64,000 nucleotides of DNA from Pseudoscleropodium purum (Eukaryota > Streptophyta > Bryopsida > Hypnales > Brachytheciaceae), in assembly GCA_963969395.1 (NCBI GenBank), contig OZ017799.1, forward strand, positions 10,480,501 through 10,544,500, written 5' to 3'. The notes under the pieces were generated by a model. It was given only the letters and a program-made list of their open reading frames with translations, was not told where the DNA came from and did no database searches. Below are positions 1 to 12,250 of the stretch, one piece after another (the stretch's first letter is position 1; the number at the start of each line of letters is the position of its first letter). The translations under genes and the position numbers were made by a program.

Positions 1-41
1 TTAGTGGTTAATGGAGTCTCTGGGTCTTTTGATTTGTGCAG

Positions 42-2064
42 AGACCAGACCTGTATGGATGTGCTTTGGCACATGTTGGTGTCATGGATATGCTCAGATT
101 TCACAAGTTTACAATTGGTAAAGGCTCCCACCACTGTAACTTAGACCTGGTTTATCTTGTATCGAAGATTCTGTGCTTACAGTCTACGTTTTCTTCTTTT
201 AGCTTCTTTTGTTGAGAAATTTACTCCCGCAAAGTCTCCTTTTTAATGATCAGGTCATGCGTGGACTTCGGATTACGGCTGTGCTGATATCGCAGAAGAA
301 TTTGACTGGCTAATCAAGTACGGACTCAATCTCAAATTTTTGTTCGCAACTTTTTTTTTTTAATATCGGTTTAACCCTGAGAGTTCCAAGCATTTGGGGT
401 ACCAAAAGATCGCTGCTTTTGAAGTGTTATAGGAGTCTAAATGTCACTAAGGTATAGGAATCTCAATTGTACAATCTTTTGAAGTGTGTGTTGTAGATGA
501 CGTGAATCAAATTTAGAGTCATTTGGCCACATAGATTGCAAAATGATCATGTTTTAGTGTTGAAAAAGGATGCTGAATTTTTCCTAGCAACACATTAGAG
601 GTGAAATTTGCTTTCTAAATCTACTCAAATGAAAAAACTTCAAACTTTAAAGTGCTTCAAAATCAACATTCAAACACATTGGTAAAAGGAAATATCATTC
701 AAATGACTTGCTATGTTTGCAAAATTAACCACACAAACTAGATTAGTATGCACAACTTTCCCCAAAAAATTCATTGAAAATGGACACCCTATGAAGAAGA
801 AACAAGTTGCCGAAGTTCACTGTACTTAAAAAAAGATCTAGATTTTGAACTTCGAATTACTCCCAAACATTCATAACAACTTGGATTGACATGAAAATTT
901 TACCACAATAACTAGACTTCAAGGGGATTCTAACCCAACAAATTTGATTGAAAAAGAATATTTGAAAGAGATACAAGCCCCCAAAGTTGCCGCAATCAAA
1001 ATACAGTTTGGTAAACTCAAATTCAATTTCAAATGGCTCCCAAAAAATCAGTACAAACAGGATTGATCTAAATTTTTTATCACACAAACAAAAGGAGCAA
1101 GCTCAGATTTAACAACAAGTTTTCTTAAATTTGGACATCAGATGCGAAAGTTACAACACTTCGAATTTGACTTCTAAAGTATGTGGTGGACACTTTGGTC
1201 ACCTGGGGCGCTTAGGGTTTAAGGAAGTTGTCAAGTTGTGCATGGTCTTCATGGACACTGTGTTTTGTTCCAAGGCGGAGAATGATTCAACTCATATTGC
1301 GGTAAATCATTCTCTCTTGTGTAGATACTCCCCTTTGCATAATGTGAGGCGACCATGGGAAAATGGCTCAAAATCCGATCAGTATCCCTCCACCATGCTT
1401 CTGACTGCGGATCACGATGACCGAGTTGTCCCTCTACATTCTTTGAAGCTGCTTGCGGTGTGCACTTCTCAAACCTTACAAAAACCTTCAATTGTAGCGC
1501 AATATAAACACTGCAATCGAATTGCTTCTCTTTGGAGTGTGTTTTGGTATTTTTATATCTGTTTTCAATGATTGTGTTTTCGTAATCAGACTTTTGTTTT
1601 TGTATGCGACACAGACGTTGCAGTATGAACTGTGCACGAGTTTGGAGAATAGCCCACAGACTAACCCAATAATTGCACGCATTGATACGAAAGCTGGCCA
1701 CGGATCTGGTCGCCCAACTAAGAAAATTGTAAGTCTTAAGTTGCAATTTAAAGTTCCTGATCTTAATTTGACCTCTATCATATATATGTTCATAACATTG
1801 TTTACAAGTTTTTTCCTCAAATCTGGACCCTTGTTCACAAGGCAAAGAATGTCACTGTGATCGACATGGTGCGGTACTGTCTAGCTCACTTCAGGAGTGA
1901 GTAGATTTGCATTGCACAACATTTGATTGTAGCGAGGATGGATCATACTTTTGCGAACTGGTTGCTTGCTCTAAATTTCCCTTCCTTCGGTTTTTCAGAT
2001 AGACGAAATGGTAGACGCCTACTCCTTTTTTGCAAAGATGACGGGTTCCACTTGGGTGGACTGA
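42..2064 (+). CDS. Prolyl oligopeptidase (S9A), C-terminal exons; gene continues off the left edge
   Basis: Five exons join in phase: 42-117, 254-317, 1325-1457, 1615-1728 and 1999-2064 (TGA), giving the last 150 residues. The family cleaves short peptides after proline, usually in the cytosol. Recognisable family segments are [67 protein letters not shown] and [12 protein letters not shown]. The catalytic Asp lies in the TADHDDRV segment and the catalytic His in KAGHGSG. The nucleophile Ser lies in an exon beyond the window. All four introns have GT/AG borders. The second intron (318-1324) is about 1 kb because a TTAA-flanked element sits in it. The C-terminus is slightly shorter than in animal enzymes, as expected for the family end. 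The remaining uncertainty is only what lies to the left. Confidence 0.95.
371..1222. mobile_element. C-family TTAA element inside a prolyl oligopeptidase intron
   Basis: The left end TTAACCCTGAGAGTTCCAAG and the right end GCTTAGGGTTTAA form degenerate inverted termini with TTAA at both edges. The internal sequence matches the fuller copy at 5628-6610 over most of its length, for example the CTTTTGAAG, ATGTCACTAAG and GCCGAAGTTCAC stretches. There is no transposase ORF. The element lies in non-coding intron sequence between exons that still join in phase, so it should be harmless if spliced. Confidence 0.75.
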
Positions 2065-2529
2065 AAGCTTTCCGAAGATTATGAAATTTGAAATGCCGAA
2101 GGTAGATTAACAGGAATGCTCAGCAGGAATGCTAGTGGACTGATCAGCTAGAATTTGATTGCAGCAGTTATTTTATGGCACTTTCTGGATTAATTTATAT
2201 TTTATTTCAGATTTTTTTTATTTCCCCTAACTTGTTGGAAATCTCATCTAGCTTCCAACGACACTAAATTGGAGTCATTCCGAGCTCATATGCATTGGGA
2301 AATAAGGAAAAACATTTACTTTTTGAGTGGCATACATTGTCTTGTGGACTCTACTGTGGTACCTCAAATGAACAGACTTTGAATGTCCGCCGGTGCTTTG
2401 GAAAGAACCATATTGTAGTTCTTAAGAAAGAAAGAATTTTGTCCAGAGAGATTTTGTAATTTCTTAAATTCATGCAACCGGTGGAAGAAGCCTTCCATGA
2501 CTATATTGAATGTGATTGATTTTTAGCCC
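2065..2529. other. Region downstream of prolyl oligopeptidase, no gene seen
   Basis: This is the likely 3' UTR and terminator region of the upstream gene followed by AT-rich sequence. No ORF with recognisable content and no clear repeat border was found before the A-family fragment at 2530. Confidence 0.5.
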
Positions 2530-2702
2530 TTAACTCCTAAATGCATAAGTTAGGTCTATTTAGAGCTTCTTGGAATTTACTCTAAATTGAACAAAATGCT
2601 AGCATTTTGATAAGTTGTATTAATTTTTTTTGAATTGTAACTATACAAATTCAAATTCAACATATTAGAGATCTCATAGGAAAAGAAAACACTACAATAT
2701 TG
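2530..2702 (+). mobile_element. Truncated A-family TTAA element
   Basis: It begins TTAACTCCTAAATG and continues with the same text as the first 170 bp of the intact element at 7184-7829, including CTCTAAATTGAACAAAA, CATTTTGATAAGTTGTAT and GAATTGTAAC. It stops abruptly near 2702, where a hairpin-bearing sequence begins. No right terminus is present. Confidence 0.75.
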
Positions 2703-2708
2703 TGTGCC

Positions 2709-2754
2709 ATCTTTTGGGTGGATAGTGACTCACAATGCTCACTATCCACCCAAA
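2709..2754. repeat. Perfect 18-bp hairpin
   Basis: The arm CTTTTGGGTGGATAGTGA at 2709-2726 is followed by a 10-base loop and its exact reverse complement at 2737-2754. A related GGATAGTCACT occurs near 3215-3226, so this may be one edge of a small element of about 0.5 kb. Confidence 0.7.
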
Positions 2755-2874
2755 AGTGATTCACATTTTGGGGTTTTAAAGATTTTAAAATTTTCATTTG
2801 CAATCCCCCCTCCCCCTCCCCCTCTTGTAATTTTCAAAAATCAACAAAGTGACAATCAATATGAGATAATTCCT

Positions 2875-3020
2875 CCCATATCTGTATCCGGTACTATATT
2901 TGTATCTGGTACATGTATTCAGTATTCATCCCATATCCATCAATTCGGTATTGTGTACGTATTCGATATCCATATTTAGTATTCATCTCATATCCATATT
3001 TGGTATTGTGTATGTATCTA
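2875..3020 (+). repeat. Degenerate TATCCATATTTGGTAT minisatellite, copy 1
   Basis: The tract is pyrimidine-rich and repeats TATCYATAT and TTGGTAT words with spacers of about 10-25 bp. Related tracts lie at 3440-3600 and 17665-17860. All three are followed by a similar ATCAATAG-type flank, so they are dispersed copies of one unit. The short ORFs across it only reflect the lack of stop words in a T/C-rich tract. Confidence 0.6.
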
Positions 3021-3439
3021 ATATTCATTTCATATTTCATATTTGAACAACTCAGATTACATCTCACAAGATCAATAGCTTGTGATTTTTTGAGAAATCA
3101 ACGGTAATTTCGAGGGTAAGCATTTTTTCTTAAAAAAAACCCAACAGCTTGTAAATTTTTTGAGAGAGGGTGGGGCAACTAATGCAAACCAAGGGGGAGC
3201 TATCTTTTTGATGGATAGTCACTTATGGAATGAAGTAAGGCAGAATAGATAATGAGGCAGATGTTACAAGTGCTTGGGTTTAATTAAATTCAATGAATTT
3301 TTTAAAAATTCCCAACTCCCCACCCTATTTCAAGCCCAACCACCACCACCCCCAATTCCAAACCTAACCCTCACTGACCAACCAACTCCTTTATTTGCAA
3401 TTTTAGATTCATAATAGGATATGCAATCAATATGGGATA

Positions 3440-3600
3440 TCGCCATATTATTGTATCTATATCTATATCCATATTTGTCTTCTATATTTGTACCTATATC
3501 AATCTTTTGTATTTGTTTCTATACCCGTATCGGTCTTTTGTATGCGTATTTGTACTTATATATGTCTTCTATATTTGTAGCCATATCATATTTGTATTTG
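3440..3600 (+). repeat. Degenerate TATCTATATCCATATTTGT minisatellite, copy 2
   Basis: The same word set as at 2875-3020 is followed by a flank containing ACTATCAATAGCTCTAGA and GAAGATCGATGGCATTT. A close relative of that flank follows the copy at 17665-17860. It is not coding. Confidence 0.6.
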
Positions 3601-3745
3601 CATTCACATCCCACATCAATAGAGTCAATTTTCATCTATATGGTCTTCTTTCTAAATCCAACAAACTTCTTTTCACGGCATCAAAAGATGACTATCAATA
3701 GCTCTAGATTTTCTAGAAGATCGATGGCATTTAGAAAGGGGGTTA

Positions 3746-5627
3746 TAATGTGAGATCAACAACTATGGATTTTATTTGGAGGAGGGAGGAGAAATTGAAT
3801 TTGAATAGGGATGTTTGCATTTTTTTCAAGGGATAGTACGTACATTCATAGCAACACAAATTCCAATTTGATTATTTATACACACCTTAAAATTCAGATG
3901 CAATTGTAATTGTAACACACAAGCTAGGCATTAAACTCTCATTTAGCAATCAACATCCACAATTAGACAAATTCAACTTCTTAGAATAGCATTCACAAAT
4001 TGAAAACAACTCAAACTTAACACACATATTAACTTAAAACATACATATTAGAAACTCAAAAATCCATGATTCCATTAATCACAAAAGAAATACACTACCT
4101 TCAAGGTTGAGACTCTCACGCTCTCTCATAATGAGTGTTTGCAAAATAGATCACTTGAATCCTAATAGAAGCTAGTTGATAATTGCCAACCACCTACTGG
4201 TTTTGTAATTTTTTGTGATACATACAACCTTTTAAGTTGCAATTAGGATTGACACTACCATGGCAATCCATGAACTTAATCCCCATTAGGAACAAATGTC
4301 TTGGGATAAACCTCCTCTTTGTGCACTAGCTTAAAGAGCCCCTACACAAGCAACATTAGCATGGGGAGTTGGATTGGTAATCTTGTGGATTCCATTGGAA
4401 GTCCCTACCACCTGCCTATCATTTGAGGTAGTTTAAGGTCACTTTGGATCTACCACTCCATTGATTTGGCTTTCACTTATAGAAAAACAATTGCCAACTT
4501 AGCTAGCGTTTCAATTTACAATACAATGGTGCTAGTATGTGAGCATGAAAATGCAAGCGTGTGAACTTTGCGTATATTTATAAATAGATATACTATAGCC
4601 ATTGAAGGTGCTTACAATATAAACACCTATAATAGAAGTATCTATATTATATATAAATATACTATAACCATAGAAGGTTTCTATAATTTAAACACCTATA
4701 ACATAGGTGTATAGTCTTCTAAGCTCAAGTGTTCACACAACCTTTTCTTTTCATGAGCTTTGGGCCAAAATGTGGCTACATTGTTGGAATTTTGGCCATT
4801 TGGCCAAAAAACTCTTGTTTTGAACCACATGTAGGAGTTGTACTTCTAATTATTGTTTTGAAGTTCTTCTTATTCACCTTTTGAGCCTATTTTGAAGGAT
4901 GTGGGGGTCCCTTTGAAACTCTTGCTAATACTTGTGTTTATGAGTCATTCTTAAAATCTTTGCTTATTTTTGAGTCTTTTGTACTAACCCAAGGATATTT
5001 AAGCCAAATTTTGGCGATGCAGTTAGTTTGAATACCTTGGAGCTTGGTTGTTTGTGGTTTGAGTGGAATCTATATACTAAAAATTTTCAACCAAGTTTTT
5101 TTGTGTGGGATTTCACAACCTTATTGTAGGAAATCCACTTGGAATCTAGATGTGAAAGAATATGTGGTACAAGTGCAGTCTTATTAATTTTTTTAGAAAA
5201 ACTTTGAGTGGGATTGAAAGTTCTCAAAGTCCCATTTGTGGTCATCTACCATCTTCTTTTAGAATTTTAGGTTAACTCCTCTAATATAACAAAGCTATCA
5301 CCAAAATTTTAAAGTTTTATACTAACATCATACTCTAAAGTGTTGGAAAATTGAAGTTAAACCCTCTAAGACGACAAAGCTTCGCCCTTGGTTAGAATTT
5401 TCCATCTTTATTTTGTTTAAAAGGGTCCCTGGTGTTGGTTTTAATCCCGTATTTTGGGAATTAAATAAACAAAAATTGCCAGGCAACATTCAAAGATATT
5501 GGAGTTCAGAACAAAAGACCATAAATTTGAACAAAGGTTAGCCAGCCAACAACAACCACCAGCCGTCCAGGGCCTGCAAAGTGGATACAGTGGACATCTA
5601 GATCAAGCGGGTTGCTTAATTGACTGG
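3746..5627. other. AT-rich intergenic DNA with small local duplications
   Basis: No gene is recognised. Two degenerate copies of a unit of about 60 bp, containing ATATACTATA, GAAGGT and AAACACCTATAA, lie at about 4568-4632 and 4646-4709. A second pair, ACAAAGCT next to CTCTAA words, lies near 5275-5310 and 5360-5400. The remainder is low-complexity AT-rich sequence. Confidence 0.45.
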
Positions 5628-6610
5628 TTAACCCCTCACCGCCGAAGGCCGTTTTGAGTTCCAAAATATTAGTGCTTTTGAAGCGATGTAGATGTAAATG
5701 TCACTAAGTTATAAAAATCTTAACTGTACAATCTTGTAATGAACATGTTGTAGATGATGTGAATCAAATTTGGAGTCCTTTGACAGTTTAGATTGAAAGA
5801 TTATAATGTTTTAGTGTTGAAAAAAGATGCTGAAATTTTCCTAGCAACACACTTGGATGTGAAATTTGATTTCTAAAATTATTCAAATGAAAAAACTTAA
5901 AACTATAAAGTGATTCAAAATCAGCATACAAACACATTGAAGAAAAAAAATATCAATAAATTGACTCAATATGTTTGCAAAATGGCTTGCAAATGTCAAA
6001 AAATAGGCAAGAAAAGTTGCAGAAAACACATCTAAGGCTAAACCTCCTTCTACTAAAATGCTTCTCAGTCCCTCATAACTTCTTGGATTGATATGAAATT
6101 TTAGCTACAAAAACTAGACTAATATGCGCAACTTTTTCAAATTTTTTTATATTGGAAATGGACATTGTATGGAGAAGAAACAAGCTGCCGAAGTTCACTA
6201 TAATCCAAGAAATGTTAGGATTTTGAACTTCGAATTGCTCCCAAACATTCAGATCAACTTGAATTTACATGAAAACTTTACCACAATAACTAGACTTCAA
6301 GGTAAACATAGCCCAACAAATTTTATTGAAAACAAACATTGGATGAAGGAGATACAACCCCTGAAAGTTTCAGCCATCAAATGCAGTTTGGTGAACTCAC
6401 ATTGAACCTGTGAACTTTGACTGACTTTAAAGAAATCAATACAGCTTGTATTGATCTGAACATTTTACAACATAAACTAGAGAAGACAGTGCAACTTTTC
6501 CAACAAGTTTTTATTGAATTTGGACATCAAATGCAAAAGATACAACACTTTGAATTTGATTTGAAACTCTATGAAGACACTTTTGGTCCCCTTGGGCAAT
6601 GAGGGGTTAA
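5628..6610. mobile_element. Complete C-family TTAA element (983 bp)
   Basis: The left terminus TTAACCCCTCACCGCC and the right terminus GGGCAATGAGGGGTTAA are inverted, with TTAA at each edge. Inside are about three degenerate units of roughly 180 bp, marked by GATTGATATGAAATTTTA, TTACATGAAAACTTTAC and GATCTGAACATTTTAC, each followed by ACTAGA and a TTTATTG word. The two short ORFs inside are not coding-like. It is non-autonomous, and a second copy sits at 371-1222. Confidence 0.8.
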
Positions 6611-7183
6611 CTCATATGTCAACATAAGTTATCATCTAGTTCACAAAATTCAAAACTTTGAGATGATGATTGAAGGCCCTGATTTTAAATTTTTATTTTA
6701 AAATTGGAACCATTGAAAGAGAGAGAGACTAATAGCAAAGTTCAAAGAAGGTGAGGAGCAATTTTCACCAAATTTCAAATTATATGTGCTTGGGAAGAGT
6801 AAAGGCCAGGCATAGAATTTACATCACTACCAATACTTAATTATATAGGAATTGAGGGTGTTTGAAAGCCAAAAAGAAAAAAATATAGATTGTAAAGGTT
6901 TAATTAGCCTTCATACCATCAAAACTTAGCTAGAGAGTGAAAAAGAAGATATTACTTTTAAAGTTCAGATCAAAAGTCTTGATTGACCAGACCAAGTACC
7001 AAAGAAGGTGAGGAATTTAAAAATCCAGATTGTGGAGGCTAAGTGAATGGAAAGGGGCTTGAGATCAGATTATCAAAGTCAACCAGAGTTGACCAAAGGT
7101 TCAAAGAGCCAAGGAGCATCCAAGAGTGACCAGGTTGTGTCCACAGTCACAAACATCACAAATCAAATTAACAAAGCTCACTG
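6611..7183. other. Unassigned spacer between two TTAA elements
   Basis: Purine-rich, AT-rich DNA with no gene. The words CAAAGAAGGTGAGGA occur twice (about 6742 and 7001), hinting at a small internal duplication. Confidence 0.4.
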
Positions 7184-7829
7184 TTAACCCCTAAATGTCC
7201 AAGGCCTGTTTTGAGCCTCTAGAAATTTGCTCTAAATTGAACAAAAAGCCAACATTTTGATAAGTTGTATCAACTTTTTTTGAATTGTAACCGTACAAAT
7301 TCCAACTAGACATGTTAGAGATCACACAGGAAGAAAAAACATTACAATATCACTTATAAGTTGGAAGATTATAACATTTGACGATGAGGGTGTTGAAACT
7401 ATGAAAAAATTTCAATTCAATTTCCAAAAGTCAAATCTAAAAAGTTGGTGACCAAAAAAATATGAGGTTTAAAGGGCCTAACATAAATAACCCCAATCAA
7501 TTTATGGCTTCTCAAAGTCTACTCTACAATTTTTTTAAATGAGTTTTGAATGTGATTTCTTCTTCAAGTCTTGGTGTATTTGAGGCTCATTTACAAAAGC
7601 TCTCAACACTATGGGAAGTCAAAATTGCAATGGGTACCCTTGCACAAAATCTTGAATAGAAAAATCACTATCATTTATTTTCAAGATTGGATTTTTGATG
7701 CTAAAACTAGACTTCAAGTAGAATCTTTCAAAAATATAAATTATTAAAAATAACAACTTGGTTAGGTTTTATTTAACTTCAAAGTTTTTCAAACACTAGA
7801 TTTTGGTGCCTTGGACATTTAGGGGTTAA
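7184..7829. mobile_element. Complete A-family TTAA element (646 bp)
   Basis: The termini are perfect inverted repeats of 22 bp: TTAACCCCTAAATGTCC plus AAGGC at 7184-7205, and its exact complement at 7808-7829. TTAA lies at both outer edges. There is no ORF of note. The central part contains AATCTTGAATAGAAAAATCA and TTGAGGCTCATTTACAA-like words shared, in reverse orientation, with copies at 48508-49118 and 58218-58881. This is the best preserved A copy. Confidence 0.88.
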
Positions 7830-10800
7830 AGAGGTTGAGGCCTTACAAAGTGATGATGTGTTGCAATTACATATTGGATGCACTAAAAATTTCCATCTGT
7901 TGCTCATTAATTACATCCCAACATTGATAGTACTTGGTTTGGAGATGGAGCCACAACTTAAGCAACCATAAAGTTCACAAACAAAGTATAAGTGAAGCAA
8001 CCAAGTGCTCAAGTAGGAGATTCAAGAGAAGGAAGGACTTCAAACTGCATATGCCAATTCTTTAGAGAACATTTATCCATTAAACAAAGTTGGAGTTTTC
8101 TTATAGGACAAGTAAAAAAACAAAAAGAGAGAATAGTTGACTTTCCAATATTTTAAAAGTTAGTTATTAGTTAGTAGAGGTCAAAGTGAATTTGTCTTCA
8201 AGCATTTGTCTTATTCTTGAAGAAATTAGCAAGTGTATGAAGATTAGATTTGATAAGATTTCTTTTTTACAAAAAATCTTGAAAGAAAAAGAAAACAATT
8301 AGAAGAAAAGGAAGAAAAGAGGAAAAAGAAGTCGATCAAAAAAAGAAGCTTTGAAACACTCCAAATACTATTAGAAGTTACAAAACTAGCATCAAATTAT
8401 AAAACATTGGACATAGAGTTGGACTATGCAATCAATGACATTGTAGCAGTACTCAACAAAGATGGAATCAACATTGAGGTTCGTAATTGAACTTCTTACT
8501 AAATTTCTTGCATTTTTACCAAAAGCATCCAATTAGGAATTGACTTTTGAAATTAAAATTAAATTTAGGATTAAACCATAGTAAGTTAGAAAATCAATTA
8601 GTAGGTTGAAAGTAGTTTAGAAATTACCATAGTAGTATTATGGTGTTTTTACCATAGTAATTAGGATAATATACCACAAACTACCTTTGAAAAAAGTAGC
8701 AATAAAAATAAATGAAAATTTAGGAAATTATTAGAAAGAATCTTTGAAAGAATCTTAGCATTTAGAATAAAAGTCAAAAGTCAAAATAGAAAGTGAAAGT
8801 AATTCTTGCAATTCCAAAGTAAAAAGATTGAGGGATAAATTTTGATGAATAGATTAACAGATAAAAATTACTATCAAATTATTTTTATTAGAAGGTAAAA
8901 AATAGAAAATTTTACCTTGAAAGAAAAATAAAATCAAGACCTTTGAGATAGAATTAATTAGCTAAATATGAAAGTTAAAACCTAAAATTCTCAAAAGCAA
9001 TAAAAACCGCTAGAGAATTTACCACTTAAATCAAAAAGTATTCAAGGAACAAGTTAGAGGTAGAATCTTGAAAAGAATATTTTTTGGGATTCCAAAATTA
9101 TTTTCACCTAAAATTTGGATGAAAATCAAAGAAGTTAGAATAGGATGAAAGTTTAAACAAAAATAGGTAAAAATTGAACAAAAATCAACCAAGTTGACCA
9201 AATAGATTCCAAGTCAAAATTTAGGTAAAGCTAAAAAATAGAAAATAATCCCAAAATCTAAAGTTGATTCCAATAGTTAGACACTAGATGTTTTTTAAGG
9301 GGTCTAGAAGGTTGTCTAGGTGTGTTTTGGCACTATCCCCATAGTAGTTCAAGAATGGTCACTTTTAGAATACACACACAAATATATATATAAAATGCAA
9401 AAAAGATTAAAAAATTATTATTATTATTTTTTAAATCAAAAAAATGATGTAGCAATCGTTGTGCCACATTACACAATTGCTATAGGGTAGTGCGCAGGGG
9501 CTGGGGACCCAAATGAATGCAGGGGAATTTGCAGCCTTCTTGGAGGCTGAAATCTCATCTAATGATAGAATTAGGACCCATAAACTTCTGTCATTTACCA
9601 AATTCTGTCAAACCCAAAAATTAGCTAGAAGATAGAGAGTAGGATTTTATTCAACAAACATAATTCATTTTTGATAGTTAAAAAACATGGAACTGGTAGA
9701 TAAAGTTTTGAATGATAAAAGTTTCCAAACTTTATCCTTAAATATCTTTTAGGAATCACGGTAGAATTTTAGAATCTTTATCATTTTGACAAAAACATAA
9801 AAAAAAACTGTACAAATCAGCTTAGGTACATTTTATTCTTTTTACAAAACCCCTTAATCCTCAAATTGGCCAATTTTAACAAAAAAGACATTTGCATTTA
9901 TTATCAAATTACAATGTTGACTTAGTAAAAAGCTCCATTGCTTAAAAGGTAGCTTATTGCTATAAACCAACTCACCCATAGAATTTAGATTGATAGAACC
10001 TAGTTATGCATACTTAATCTCCAAGGTAGAGAACAAAACACTCACATAAGATGGGGGCAACTGTTGGTGAAGCAATCACAAAAAGAAGAAGGTCAATCTT
10101 CTTGAACACAAAATTCCTCTTCACAAAAGAATGCATGTAAATTGGGGCACTATAGAAGAGGCAACTACAAGAAGAAAAGAAGGTCATAAAACCATAATTT
10201 AGGTAATTGATAGTCAACAAATCACAATGGCTATGGATTCAATATGACACTTTGGGGGGCACTTTCAGTAGAAGTCTACTTATTAAGATTGGATACATGG
10301 ATAAAGATGATTGTTTACATAAAATGGATAGAAAAAATTGTTGGTATGGTGGCCTTGGATAGAAGAAAATGCCAATTTCCTTCAAAAGGCATTATACTTC
10401 TTTGAAAGCGGGCATACATATGGGCATAGCCCATAGAAAAAAAATCTCCTTCAAAAGATATTATTTCTCTCTCAAAGAATGTAATAAGTGCATGAAAGTG
10501 AAGGAACTATGTTTGTAGCACCTAAGAAAAGAGCTACTAAAAGTAGACAAAAAGCCAATTTTTTTCAAAAATAAAGCATAGAGATTTAATTAATAACTCA
10601 CTTTTTATTTTTCAATTCTCAAAGAATCATCCAACTCATGTATTATTTGTCAAGTAAATATAATAAATAAATAAGATATAGGATAGTAAAGTAAAGATAT
10701 AAAGATAAGATTTAATGGAAAAATAATTATAATTATCCTTTGAAATTCTTAAAACTCTTTTTTATCACAAATGATTGTCACTTTGAATGTATAAAAAAAA

Positions 10801-11483
10801 TAGAAGGCGGTGATTTAGGTAATAACTTTTCTTCGTCTTCATTGTCATGTTGATATTAAAAATAAAAATAAGAAGTGAACATTTAAATAAAGTCTTCATC
10901 ATTTATATTTCACAACTCTCAAAGGCTCTATGTTTATCTCTAAATAATCATGTATTATATGTCTTTTTGATATTTTAAATAAATAAATAATTGACAAAGA
11001 TTTAAGCCAATATTTTCTTTTATATTATTTGCAATTTGAAAAGAGTCATCCTAATCATGATGTCTTTACCTAATTTTAGCAATTTTTTTGAAAGAGATTG
11101 AATTTGAAAGAAAATAGATCGAATTTTTTTGCCACAATTTGTCCTTTCACCCACTAACAATCACCTCTTCATTTGTAGTTGCCACTTTGTCTACTTCCAT
11201 TCACCCCTTCATCCACCACAACGTTGCCCCTTCATCCACTTGTGGTTGCATCTTCACCTACAATTGCCTTTTCACTTGTCCACATACGCCCCACCTCCAA
11301 TACCAATTGTGGCTTTCCACATGAATCATGAGAACTAGAGATATAGAAACAAAGCCATTTATCTTGAGATAAAAAATTTCAAAAACCTAAAACCTTATTT
11401 GACGTTGATGTCACACAAACTCAACACTTGTTTAATATGACACACATTGTTAGGTGTTTAATAAAACAAAACAATAGCCATTG

Positions 11484-11737
11484 TGTTGGACCAAATATTC
11501 TTGACTCAAGATGATATATTACAACATCAAGTCCTTGTCCATCATAACTTTACCACAATGAGCCTACCCTAAAAAAACATTAGCCATAAAAATATCTTTC
11601 GACAAGACAAATATGTGCATTTCTTGTATCTACAAAAGTCCTAAAAGTCCTCATGGTAGGATGTTAGTGTACGTTGGACCAAGTAATCTTGACTCAAGAT
11701 ATCATATCACAACATCAAGTCCTTATCTATCATAATA
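11484..11737 (+). repeat. Direct repeat pair of about 65 bp
   Basis: GTTGGACCAAATATTCTTGA at 11484 recurs as GTTGGACCAAGTAATCTTGA at 11673. Both are followed by CTCAAGAT and ACAACATCAAGTCCTT. The spacing is 189 bp. The copies are diverged, so the duplication is old. Confidence 0.7.
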
Positions 11738-11940
11738 CTAAAATCAATTGAAGTTTAAAATGGAAAGTTGACCAAGAGGATCTTTAATCACAAAATATCT
11801 TCTAATAAGATTTATATATACAATTTTTGTTTTTACAAGCCTATAACTATAATTATTATCCACAAAAATAGACTACCTTAGTACAAATTCACCTACAATA
11901 TTTTTGCATTGAATTTATTAAAGCTAACAAATTCAAATGA

Positions 11941-12060
11941 CATTGAAACTAATATAGAATTAATATAAAACTATTTTAGCCCAAGGTCAATTTATACTTC
12001 TATTGAAACTAACATTGAATTAGTACAAAATCATTTTAGCCCTAGATTGATTTGTACTTG
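11941..12060 (+). repeat. Tandem duplication of a 60-bp unit
   Basis: Units 11941-12000 and 12001-12060 share ATTGAAACTAA, GAATTA, TTTTAGCCC and TTTATACTT/TTTGTACTT in register. They differ at about ten positions. Confidence 0.75.
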
Positions 12061-12185
12061 TTATTTCTTTTGACAAGATGAATATATGTACTTCTCAATT
12101 CTATTAGAATCATGCTACATTTAACATTTGAAAGTCTAGAATTAATAATTCATTAGGGAAAAAAATGATCATTAAGAGATAATGC

Positions 12186-12250
12186 AAAATATTGGGAAAT
12201 CTATGTAAAACATCTGGAAATCAATACAAGACATCTAGAGATCTATATAG
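12186..12250 (+). repeat. Three tandem units of about 22 bp
   Basis: The units are AAATATTGGGAAATCTATGT, AACATCTGGAAATCAATACA and GACATCTAGAGATCTATATA, in direct succession and degenerate. Confidence 0.55.

Noticed and set aside
1249..1845. 198- and 116-codon minus-strand ORFs
   Set aside because: They run antisense through well-supported exons and introns of prolyl oligopeptidase.
8000..9560. Possible LTR retrotransposon remnant (purine tract plus GC-richer patch)
   Set aside because: No paired LTRs, primer site or polyprotein domains could be identified by eye.
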